The notes under the pieces were generated by a model that was given only the letters and a program-made list of their open reading frames with translations, was not told where the DNA came from and ran no database searches. From Tetrastigma voinierianum (lineage: Eukaryota > Streptophyta > Magnoliopsida > Vitales > Vitaceae), in the NCBI GenBank assembly GCA_016808115.1, contig JAEQBH010000656.1:3155001-3219000 (forward strand): 64,000 nucleotides of DNA, read 5' to 3'. A program made the translations under genes and the position numbers. Below, piece after piece: positions 11,095-20,879 of the stretch (its first letter is position 1; each line of letters opens with the position of its first letter).

Positions 11095-12594
11095 AAGAAT
11101 TAAATAGATCAATATTCTAACAAAGGGAAATGCTAATTTGGACATTTATAAAGAAAGAACAAATGGCTTTACAAGCGTTGGCTACACAACCAGCGATCTT
11201 TAACAAGCCATGTTGAAATTTTTTTTTTGTTTTTTTTTTGTTTAGTTTGACTAATCCTATTAATCTGAGTGTGTTTTAATTTCAGGAAATCCTTTAATGC
11301 ATATGAAATAGGATTCGACATTTCAATGAACAGCGGAGTGGAAAGAACACTTTCGAAGCTTAAGAAAAACTAAGGCGAAGCATGGCCTGGCGGATAGGGA
11401 ACTGACCCGGGCCGGAGCGGAGGACAGCGACGGGAGAGGCCTCCTGTGCACGACCTGATGGAGGATTTCTAGAGGCTATCATTCGGGAAAGAATGATACG
11501 CAATCGGGCTGACCCTGTGTATCTTGAATAACTTTGAACTAAAGCCAGCTTGATAACAATGGATGCGACATCGAGTTCAGCAGTCACCCCACCGAAGACC
11601 CGAAGCGAGCACTGGGTAGATTTCTCGGGATAGCGAACATAGTGAAGATTTGGATGGTGTAGGCGAGGAGGTGATAAATTTGCATCTCTTCCCATTTTCT
11701 TCAAGAGATATAGCAGCCACTGGTATGAATCATTTCCATACTTCGTTGGATTGATGCCAGGAATTTGGTAGAAGCATACTTGGCGGAGTTCTCCTATCTC
11801 TCATAGAAAAGCTGAGAGATAATGAGTGTTCCCGATGAAGAGGAAGATGAGAGTACATATATCACAGGAGAGATTCGAGAGGTTGTCGAAGAGGTGCCCC
11901 TATGCATGGAATTGATTAAAAACCCGGATGGATATAATATCATGCAGTAAATGACACGTCTAAGGCATCAATGCTTCATGATATGAGCATTAAGAAAAAG
12001 TCTTTGAAGTGGGATCGATAGAGACCTGGCTAAGTCTGATGTGAAAGCTCCATCTAAGTTTTTCAGGGTAATAAACGAGAGGGAAAGGTGTAAATGGGTA
12101 GAGTAAAATAGTGACCATAGGCAAAGGTTAGATGCCATCATGGGATGAATGACGGGAAGAAAAATGCACCTTTGCTCATGGGGAAATAGGAGGCGGTGGA
12201 AGAAAGGCTAAATGAGAAGAAGTGTTGAAGCACCAACAGAAGAAGATTCTTATGGTAGTAGGAGGGAGTTAAATGCGTGAATGAACCAAGAGAGTACCAT
12301 TTCAGAAGCCAGTCTCTTACCGCCCACACATTACGATCCGGTGAGGAACCATGGGAATTTCTGTATAGTGGAGGGGCATTACAAGGCGAGCATGGACGAA
12401 TCCTCAGCGAGGGGATATCGGCGGCCACTGGGTTCGGCAAACGGCGTCGAGGGTGAAGCGGAAAGCGATTATCGGGGGTCATGGGAGGACTCCAGCCATT
12501 TTGAAGAACAAATGTTGCATGGAGTTCATGGGGACGACGAGAGGGCTTATACATATGAATAGAAGCGCATGACTTGGACTTTCAAGTCGACACT
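11095..12594 (+). pseudogene. Element A gag remnant, first part
   Basis: Leader sequence runs to about 11330. From about 11690 the plus strand carries broken frames resembling Athila/Tat gag. Near 11870-11915 a 'RFERLSKRCPYAWN' segment matches the family's 'ERFKxLLxxCPHHGI' core, with 'EFSYLSEKAE'-like codons before it. Near 12320-12360 a 'RNHGNF' segment matches the 'RNHPNFSW' motif of the gag tail. Frame changes and stops are frequent. The reading stops at 12594, where B begins, and the last gag segment resumes at 28209. No single start codon can be defended. Confidence 0.62.
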
Positions 12595-12889
12595 TGATTA
12601 GTGCCCGAATAGTGCTATTTGGCCTATTAGAGTTAGGTTTGAGTGCTTTTGCGCCTTAATCGTATCGGTCGCCAATTGGGGTGTTAGTGCAAGTAATGCC
12701 ATCTGGTGCCGAGGGTTATTTGTAGCAGGATTTATTTTGCGAGGTTTTGTGTACCTGGCTCCACTAAGTTCGAATTCGATATCGAGATGTGCTGAACCAT
12801 GAAGATTGGAAACTATTTTTCGGCCATCAAACATATCAAAATTGATGAAAAACGAAGGCAAAGTGATAAAGAAAGGATCACGATGAGAT

Positions 12890-13230
12890 ACGTTGGCATA
12901 GCGATGAAAACGACGACAGGAAATTTCGCTATGATTACGAAAATTTCGTGGGATTCTGTGCAAATCATAGTGAAATTTACGTAATAATCCTGGTAGGAAG
13001 ATGAGAATTCGCTAGGCTAGCGAAATTTAGCTCTCTCTTGAAAATCAGCATGCCTAGCGAATTCTTCATTTAGCTGTCTCTCAGAATTTTTAGCTAGGCT
13101 AGCGAGGGTACATTGTTGTGAAGTCAGCGTGCATAGCAAAAATTCTCATTTTCGCTATCTCTGTGCAATTTCTCTAGGCTAGCGAAATTTCGCTAGACTA
13201 GCGAAATTTTCGCTACCTAGCGAAATTCCT
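12890..13230 (+). promoter_or_regulatory. Array of GCTAGCGAAA palindromes in the U3 of element B
   Basis: The units CTAGCGAAA and TTTCGCTAG recur on alternating strands and build perfect palindromes such as CTAGCGAAATTTCGCTAG near 13179-13200. The same array is present at about 24730-25072 in the 3' LTR. It ends about 120 bp before the TATATAAG box at 13348. The motif differs from the GTCGCGAC arrays of A, F and K but has the same layout. Function is inference: protein-binding sites, hairpin-forming RNA or simple repeat expansion are all possible. Confidence 0.55.
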
Positions 13231-13347
13231 TGCCCTGTTAATTTTGTGTAATTAATGCCAAATGACCCCGTTTTGGTGTATTACCTCCTTGTCCCTTGTA
13301 TTAGACAATATTTTAGGTTTTCTTGTATTTTCACACTTTGGGTGGCC

Positions 13348-13355
13348 TATATAAG
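13348..13355 (+). promoter_or_regulatory. TATA box of element B LTR
   Basis: TATATAAG inside 'gggtggcctatataagcccc', identical in the other LTR at 25188-25195. Strong match to plant TATA boxes and correctly placed upstream of a pyrimidine-rich leader. Confidence 0.65.
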
Positions 13356-14205
13356 CCCCATCATTTGCTATAACCTAGGCAAATCTTTTGGCAACTTTCA
13401 TTTATGTAAATATCTCCCATGACTTTCGATTTAAGTTTTTCTTTTCTCTCTTCTCTCTCATCTTTCTTTGATTTTCTAGAGGTACCAAACACCTCTTGAG
13501 GATGGCCATTTCGAGATGTAGCTAAGTCTCATACCTTTGAAGAGGAGGAGTTATAGCTGGTTTCAGGCGATTACGGGTTGTCCTCATGTTTAAATGCTAC
13601 AGTCTTTGTGTTATGGCTCGACTTTTCAAATTATAGGGTTGAATATCATTAATGTCATTACTTTGACGATACTTACCATGCTTTAGTCACAGTGCATACT
13701 TATTATTAGATGCACTATTGGCCTAGATAGCCTTCTACGAGCCCGCTGAAATGAGGTTGAGTCTTGGGGTTTTAAGCGAAGAGTGTGAATGCATGTTGCT
13801 TGTGTTGACTCGAATAGGAGTGTTTCTAGAAAGTTGGGATTTTCCTAGTTAAGCCTTGAATCAGATTATGGCTTGGTATAGGTTGCTTGCCATGATGGGT
13901 AAAACCGGGGACCTTGTACCCATGTTATCAAGCTAGTGGCTAAACCTTCAAAATTACACTTTTCACACTTCACTTTTAGTTTTACAATTAATCGGCATCG
14001 AACAACTTCCAGCATTTTGAAGCAATCAATCCAAATTAAAAGCCTCACCATTTCCAACACTAATAAAAAAAAGTCATTCGCCAGGATGAAAACCATCCCA
14101 CAGTGTTTGACCACTGAACCTTCTCACTGCGATAGCTTGACTCACAGTGATAGGAGAACAGGATAAATTTTGTGATTAGGATCACCTAGCATTGCCCGAA
14201 TCAAA

Positions 14206-14226
14206 TGGCGCGGTCTTAGGGGATGA
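14206..14226 (+). promoter_or_regulatory. Primer-binding site of element B
   Basis: TGGCGCGGTCTTAGGGGATG matches the TGGCGCCGTTGCCGGGGATTG form of Athila/Tat elements and lies two bases after the LTR's terminal CA. The presumed primer is tRNA-Asp, from established knowledge of this group. Confidence 0.7.
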
Positions 14227-14589
14227 GTCTTGAAACTATGGCAGTAGGTTGAAGTGTACTTGTAATCCTCATTTACAAGTGAGGTGACCTTTTTAATCCT
14301 TTTTGAATCCCGATTCTTTATGTAGCGCAAGTTTTCATCGCACTTTACGATGCTTTGGCATTTTTGTTTCATGCGGTCAGTTTTTATTTAGCTAACCCCA
14401 ACCGCACTATGAGTTTGTTTGTGCTCTTTGTTGTATCTTAGTTTGTGTAACAGGTGTTTATGCACCACTGGGATAGAGGGACATCGGGTGGCCCAAAGAA
14501 TGGTGCAATTGAGCGAGCGGTGAAATCGGTGTGCCAAGTGACGAATGGATCCTACGAGGAGCAATGGTGAAGCCGGTGCAGGTGAATCC

Positions 14590-15614
14590 AGCCCGACATG
14601 GTCGATGGGGATATATACCCCTCCACAGAGTTAGTGCTCCTTCACTGCGTCCCATGCCTGGCAGAATGTAGCGGTGAGGCTATTTGGTGCCCTTCTCTCC
14701 CATATCATGGTTTGGAAAATGAGAAACCTTACACACATATAAGGGATTTTGAGGAAGTTTGCACAACCTTTAAGGAAGTATGATGGACATGGATTTGCTT
14801 AGTGAAAGCATTTCCATTAACCTAAAGAACAAGGCCAAGATTTGGCTTAACTCATGGGCTAGAACCATAAGAAATTGGGAATTTGGTATAAGCGAGTTTT
14901 AAAAAATTCTTGAGTGCCCACAAGACTTAACAATTTGAAGAGACAAATTTACACCTTTGCTGACTTCAGATGGTGAGAGGTTCTACAGTCTTTAGGAGAG
15001 ATTTATGGAGACTATCGGTGCATGCCCACACCATGGGTTTGTTGCATGGATCTTGTAAACCACTTCTATGGTGGTATGCCTCCTGCCATGAAGCAACTTT
15101 TAGAAACCATGTGTGGAGGGGATTTTCTGAGTAAGCATCCCGATGAAGCCATGGATTTTTTAAACTATGTGGTGAAACTGGGGTTAGGGCGAACCAAACC
15201 AGAGAAATGGAAAAAACCGAGCCTTTAGCCAACCCCAGGAGTGGGATGTATCTTGTTTGTCGAGAGGATATGGAAATGAAGGCTAGAATTTGACCTTAGC
15301 TAGGAAGGTGGAGGGCTAGAAGCGAGCTCCGTGAAGTGCGGCGGTGGCCAAAATCCTGCACGGGCCAATCCATGTACCAATTTCCAGCCCTTGCCCACCA
15401 CGAAGGGCGGTATCTATGGCCTTCGGTGAAGGATTGATGTCGGAGATGTTACCAATCGCGGTAGAATTATTACAATACACTTCTATTTTATATGGAAATA
15501 CTTACAATTCGATTGGAGGAACCACCTAACCTCTGGAGAGCCCAATCCCCCTGCTATGTACTGACTACCCAGACCATGGTTTGGTTCCCTCTCAACCACG
15601 ACCACCTCCATCCT
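14590..15614 (+). pseudogene. Element B gag remnant, first part
   Basis: Translated segments follow the Athila/Tat gag order. 'HGLENEKPYTHIRDFEEVC' (about 14710-14765) matches the conserved N-terminal region. 'LKNKAKIWLNS' (14820-14856) matches the 'LKDKAKxWLNSL' helix. In the 15022-15228 frame, a 'YGGMPPAMKQLLETMCGGDF' segment and 'HPDEAMDFLNYV' match the 'FYxGLxPxMKQ...ETMxxGDFxxKxPDEA' part. Frameshifts separate these segments. Gag would form the virus-like particle in the cytoplasm. The frame is cut at 15614 by solo LTR E and resumes at 19524. Confidence 0.8.
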
Positions 15615-17339
15615 TGTAACGTCTGAAATATACCCTAGCAGTTTCGGACTTGTTTAGGAGTATATTATAAAATTTGTCTGGAAATTTTTGGGAAATAAGC
15701 GAGAGACCAGATTGAATTCGAGAGCCAGGGGGTAAAGTGGTAATTTACCACTTGAGGACTGAAGGTAATAAAGCCAAGGATGGGATGCCAAAATAGAAAT
15801 TTAATAAGTTATATGCCATTATGGAAATAGAAAAGATGGAATTGAAGTGGAATGAATGGAAGGGTTTAATCACAAAAATAAGAAAGTTAAAAGTCGAAAA
15901 TAGGTTTTATTTGGAGGGCCAAATGGCCTTAAGAAATCCATGTTTTAAGACCAAAATTGGTCTCATTTGAGAGAACAGTAGAGAGAAGAGGAAGAGCAAA
16001 GAAAGAGAAAAAGAGAGGGAAGAGAGGAAGAAGGGAGGCCAAGATCAAGCAAATCCAAGCTCCAGGTATGGAACTCTTGACTTGTGAGTATGGATCCTTG
16101 GTTTTGTTGGTTAATGGTTATTTGTTGTACCCAAACCTAGGGTTTGTTAAGGATTTACATCCTAACCAAAGATGTATTAAGATTAGGGTTAACAAAACTC
16201 TAAATGCTTCCAAGAAAACATGGAATCCTCAGCTTTGAGGTTGGATTACGGTTTAATTTCAAAGAAAAAGGGTTGGAGTTAGAACGACCCTAATAAATTT
16301 AATATTATTTAGTATGTGTATGGGTTAAGACCCATATTAGAATGGTTTTTGAAGAAATTCATAATAGGTCTTTGAAATAAGAAGGATTGAATGATAAATT
16401 GAGTAGAAAAGAGATCATAAGATGAATTTGAAGTGGTCTTGAAGTATTTATGAGGTATAGAGTTGATTGGAGTTGAATCATATGGAAAAATGTGAGAAAA
16501 CACATATTCTGGGCACTTTTCGGAGAGTCTACGGTAGAAGTTAAGTTCTGGTAGAACTTCAGTCTGGTCATTTTTGGCCAAGTCCCACAGTGAAGTTAAG
16601 TCTATGGTGGGACTTGTTCTGGTTTCCTATTCTGACCAGTTTTTCGTATTCTGGCCATAACTTCCTCATTTCGTATCCGATTTGAGTGATTCAAAGTGGA
16701 TAAGTAAAATAGGCTTCAAGGCCAAACTTAACGAGGCATCGTCAAATTCTGATCCTAAGTGATCTAAATTCACTCAAAGTGGGGCCGTATTGCAAGAAAA
16801 ATTCCTGCATCAGCTTTGGACATAGAGTAGTGGGTTGTTTTTCGGGCGTAACTTGAGTTTCGGTGCTCGAGATCGGGTGATTCCAGTTGGAATAGAACCC
16901 TTAGCACCTTAGATTTAAATGAGTATAAGGACATAGTGTCAAAATATGAGTTAAGACCTCGAAAAAATGAAGTAATACTGACTGTCACTAGAAAAATAGG
17001 TAAAATGACTAGTTGGCATGAAAATGCCATAACTTTAATTTGGATGATCCGGTGGATTGATTCCAATTCTAAGTAAACTAGATTCATAAAGAATGAAATA
17101 TATGAATGAGGTGTGATCTCATAGACATCATACTTCACAAGAATATGAAGTGCCATGTAATAGGCATGAAACAAGGAAAAAGTAGAAAATGAAAAATGTA
17201 AAGATGTGTTCATGAAACATAGAAAATGATTATGGAAAATGAAAATGAAAGCGAATTGAAGCATGATTGTGAACATGCAGGCAATATGTCATGAACACAT
17301 AATGTGGTTAAGTGATAAATGATTATTATCACATATAAC

Positions 17340-17490
17340 CAGAAAATGATAACAAATGAAACGAGTATACGTAAATGGGTATATGAATGAGTATACGTGA
17401 ATGAACACGTGAATGAACACGTGAATGAGCATTTATGAATGAGTATACGTGAATGAATATGTAAATGAGCATATGAAATGTGTACATAGA
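17340..17490 (+). repeat. Short tandem array, 'cgtgaatgaacacgtgaatgag' type
   Basis: Irregular repeats of about 18-24 bp built on 'gaatgagtatacgtgaatgaacacgtg' phrases, in the middle of solo LTR E. It looks like replication slippage. No function is apparent. Confidence 0.6.
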
Positions 17491-17704
17491 TTGCGTATAT
17501 CTTTGAAAAGATAATACGAAGGTGATATTAAATTGAAATGTATGATTATGATCGGTTATGAATGTTAATTGTGAAATATATATATGTATATATATATTGA
17601 TTTGAATGATTATTGACCGAAATGTAAATCACGTATGCGCCATGTGCATATATTTGGGCGATAAGCGAAGTGCGCATAAAGTAAATTGATTTGAAATGTA
17701 TCAT

Positions 17705-18290
17705 TGAATGGCCAGGCATGGCGGGATTCACCAAGCGAATTCGTCGGGAAGGTACTTAGTATTTGTCTAATCTTGAAATCACATTGCTAATGAATAGCGG
17801 AGCGGGACGGATTCACCAAGCGAATGCAGCCGTGAATGTCGACCCACTGCCATATGGCAGACGGTAATAATTGAATGCGAAATCCATTGGCCCAATGAAT
17901 GTGAGACGGGGCGGATTCACCAAGCGGAGGAATGCATCGTGAATGTCAAACCACATAGCCTGTGAGGCGGTAATAATTGAATCTTGAAATCCACACGTGT
18001 AATGAATAATGAGCAGACGGGGGTCGCCAAGCGAATCTGTCGTGAATATGATATAAGCATATGTGAGGCGGTAATAATTGAATGCGAAATCACATTGCTA
18101 ATGAATGCCAGACGGGGCCGGGATTCACTAGCTGAATGCATGCGTGAATGTCGAGATTCTATAGTCATATGTATGAAGACGATAATATTGAATGTGAAAT
18201 CGCATTACTGCGAGATGACAAGCGGGCGGATTCACCCAGTAGTCTGTCGTGGATGTATCGGATTCTATAGCTATATGTGTGGAATCCTGA
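17705..18290 (+). repeat. Tandem array of about six 90-115 bp units in solo LTR E
   Basis: The phrase GGATTCACCAAGCG and relatives recurs near 17723, 17811, 17909, 18025, 18120 and 18228. Each copy is followed by a 'gtgaatgtcgac..' phrase, a 'gaggcggtaataattgaatgcgaaatc' phrase and 'cattgctaatgaat'. Units are diverged. The array is part of the LTR, so other members of this LTR family should carry it with different copy number. Confidence 0.68.
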
Positions 18291-19523
18291 AGCCAGAAAG
18301 GGAAAGCGATGGTATTAAAAAGTGTATTTGTATAAGTATCTTTTACATTACGGACATAGTAAAGGCATCATTTAGTAAATGCATGTATTAAGTGTGAATA
18401 TTCTGGTGTTTCAGAATTTGTAAATGGTCATTAGGATTGCCGAAGAAAGTGTTTTTGTAATTAAAGAATTGAAAATAGAATAACATAAACAACATGTTTT
18501 GGAAAGATAATTGAAAATGTCGGAGTAAACCGGGCTCCGGTTCGGATCCGCCTTTCGGGTCGAGTCGGGGATTCGGGTCGCGACACTTTTGAAAAAGAAA
18601 ATTTAATAAGACAAAACAAAATGTTTTGATTGAACGTCGGGTAAAATAGGGCTCCGGCTTGGATCCCTTGACCGGGTCAGAAATGGGGGATTCGGGTCCG
18701 CATTTACCTTTGAAAATAAAAATTAAATATAGCAAGCAAAATGTTTTTAACGGGCATCGGATCATGAAGCGTAAATTCTAGCGGAGTTGATTAATGGCTT
18801 AGTATTGATAATAGTAAAATCACAATATGTATGGGTATTAGTTTGATTTGACCCTGTGGTTATTTAATATGACTTGATATGGTTCGATTTGCCATTGTAT
18901 ATGAATACGTTGTTTGAATATGATAGGATATGATATGCCATACATGTAGTAGATATGAGTTACAACACAGCAAAGACTTGACAGGGAAGTGATATGAGCA
19001 AAGAAAATGATAAGGAATCTAAAAGAATAAAATCTACATGTATAATATGAGATGAGTTAGAAGTCAAATAGAATATAGACTTGTTATTTGCATAAGTAAA
19101 AGTAAATGCAAAAAAACCGAGTGACAACGATTATTATTATTGGTCGATTGTGTCTATATGTTCCCACTAAAGCGTAAAGCAGCCGCGGTCATTCAATCGG
19201 GTGTAGATCTTGAAAGAGGAGATAAAGAGGACGGGACATTCCACACCGGCGATGCAGACCCGTCTCGAGAGATGGAGTGCTCACAGAAGCCTTTGTTCAT
19301 GATCTCGATGTTTGTATTAGACATGTATATATATGTGTATTTGTATAAGAAATGGGACTTAGTAAATGTGAATAAATTTTAATGGTCTTACACACGCTCC
19401 GGTGGTAGTTCATTTTAATTGTAAATGATTGTTGGTTATAAAAATAAGGAGTCGATTATATGGTTTCGCACCGAAACCAGTTCGGGGACTCCTGTCAGAT
19501 TGAACGGGAATCGGGGCGTGACA

Positions 19524-20000
19524 ATCCTCATCTCCTGTGGAACAAGCCATTTTAAATTTGAGTAAGGTGGTAGGTAACTTTGTGGAAGAACAAAAAGGGA
19601 TCAGTACGGATTAGCCTGAAAGGATTGATATTGTAGAAACTATTGGTGAGAGAATAGATGGGCTTGAGCAATCTTAATCGAAAATAGACAACTTGCAGTA
19701 TTCAATCACAAAGATCAACAAAATTCTGGAGGTACAGGAGAGAGAAGGTTCCCTTCCCGAACATTGCCAAATCAAAGGAGTGCATGGTAGGGTCATCAGC
19801 CGGTCGGAATGGATGAGGTAAAGGCTATAATCACCCTTAGGAGTGGAAAAGAGGTTGATCAACCAATGCCAAAACCTGTTGAGGAGACCAGGAAAGAAGT
19901 AGAAATGGAGCCAGAACACATTTTTCTGAAGGAGGACTCAATGAAACACAGCATGCCACCCCCATTTCCACAGGCACTTAGAAGCAAGAAGAAAGCATCT
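19524..20000 (+). pseudogene. Element B gag remnant, second part with TLRSGKE motif
   Basis: Gag resumes after the ATCCT duplication. The first 280 bp contain a stop near 19611 and another near 19676. The frame starting at 19809 has 'ITLRSGKEVDQP', a hallmark of the gag/protease boundary in Athila/Tat polyproteins, followed by an acidic and proline-rich linker. It then runs without a stop into the protease at 20000-20474. Confidence 0.8.
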
Positions 20001-20640
20001 CAGCAAGCAGGCATCCTAGAAGTCCTAAGGCAGGTAAAAGTCAACATACCTCTTTTGGACATCATCAAACAAGTCCCTGCTTATGCAAAGTTTTTGAAGG
20101 ATCTTTGCACAATCAAAAAGGGGTTAGGCATTGAGAAGAAGGCATTTCTAACTGAACAAGTCAGTGCCATAATCCAAAGCAAGAACCCAGTCAAATACAA
20201 GGATCCTGGATCTCCCACTATTTCAGTTAATATTGGTGGGAATTGTATAGACAAATCCCTCCTTGATCTAGGAGCCAGTGTGAACTCTTTGCCGTACTCG
20301 ATTGTACTGCGATTAGGTTTGGGTGAACTTAAACCTACCAACATTACACTATCATTGGCCGATAGATCGGTGAAGATCCCTAAGGGGATAGTTGAGGATG
20401 TCTTGGTGAAAATAGACAAATTCTACTACCCAGTAGATTTTGTAGTGCTCGACACCAGGAGCGATTGCAAATGAGCCCGATCGTGTACCCGTCGTCAGCG
20501 GAAGACCATTTAAGCCCTTTGCCGATGCAATCATCAATTGCCGGAATAGATAATGCAACTTACATTTGGTAACACATGACATTGGGCTGAACATATTTCA
20601 CTTGAACAAGCACAACCTGCTAGAAGATGAAAATCAAGTG
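20000..20640 (+). pseudogene. Element B aspartic protease remnant
   Basis: In the frame 19809-20474 the segment 'IPLLDIIKQVPAYAKFLKDL' (about 20050-20105) precedes the retropepsin. The active-site segment reads LDLGASVNSLPYSI near 20266-20307, with D-L-G-A in place of the canonical D-[ST]-G-A. This D-L-G-A form is common in Athila/Tat copies I recall. It is followed by 'LGLGELKPTNITLSLADRS' and 'VDFVVLDT', both family-typical. The frame breaks at 20474. Related codons for the 'GRPF...NAIINCRN' segment continue to about 20560 in other frames. The enzyme would cleave Gag-Pol. Here it is the best-preserved piece of B. Confidence 0.85.
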
Positions 20641-20879
20641 GTGGTGGAAACATGCTCAGTTAGTAGGCGTCGGGAAGAATTTGAGTGTCCGAGGTGCGAG
20701 CGAAAGCCAGCAAGGTGATCTGATTTTTAGCATTACCATCGAGTAGCCATTGCGAGCAATTACTCGGTTTAAATTCAATCAGTGAGAACCGTCAACCATG
20801 GGATTCGAATTTCCACGTTTGTACGAGCCCGCTACGAGGGTTGAGAGATCCTCTCCTTGACCCTCCTTGAGCAATTTGG

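Larger units (their letters stand above)
12595..14203 (+). repeat. 5' LTR of element B
   Basis: 1609 bp, beginning TGATTAGTGCCC and ending CGAATCA just before the PBS. It matches 24405-25397 and 27552-28208 closely, for example at the TATA box (13348-13355 against 25188-25195), 'gggttgtcctcatgtttaaatgctaca' (13577 against 27574) and 'aatcggcatcgaacaacttcc' (13990 against 27995). The copies look less diverged than those of A or H. The palindrome array described separately lies in its U3. Confidence 0.85.
15615..19523 (+). mobile_element. Solo LTR E, 3.9 kb, inserted in element B gag
   Basis: Begins TGTAACGTCTGAAA and ends GGGGCGTGACA, with a perfect 5-bp duplication ATCCT on both sides (15610-15614 and 19524-19528). 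Gag of B reads on across the duplication. No PBS, PPT, second LTR or coding domain lies inside, so it is a solo LTR left by recombination between two LTRs. The terminal GGGGCGTGACA resembles ends of chromovirus LTRs, so a Tekay/Del-type family is likely but not proven. The open frames inside (for example 15957-16238, 16770-17276 on the minus strand) show no known domain. Confidence 0.82.

Noticed and set aside
17700..18290. Regularly spaced repeats suggesting a CRISPR-like array
   Set aside because: Units are diverged along their whole length, spacers are themselves repeated, and the context is a plant LTR.
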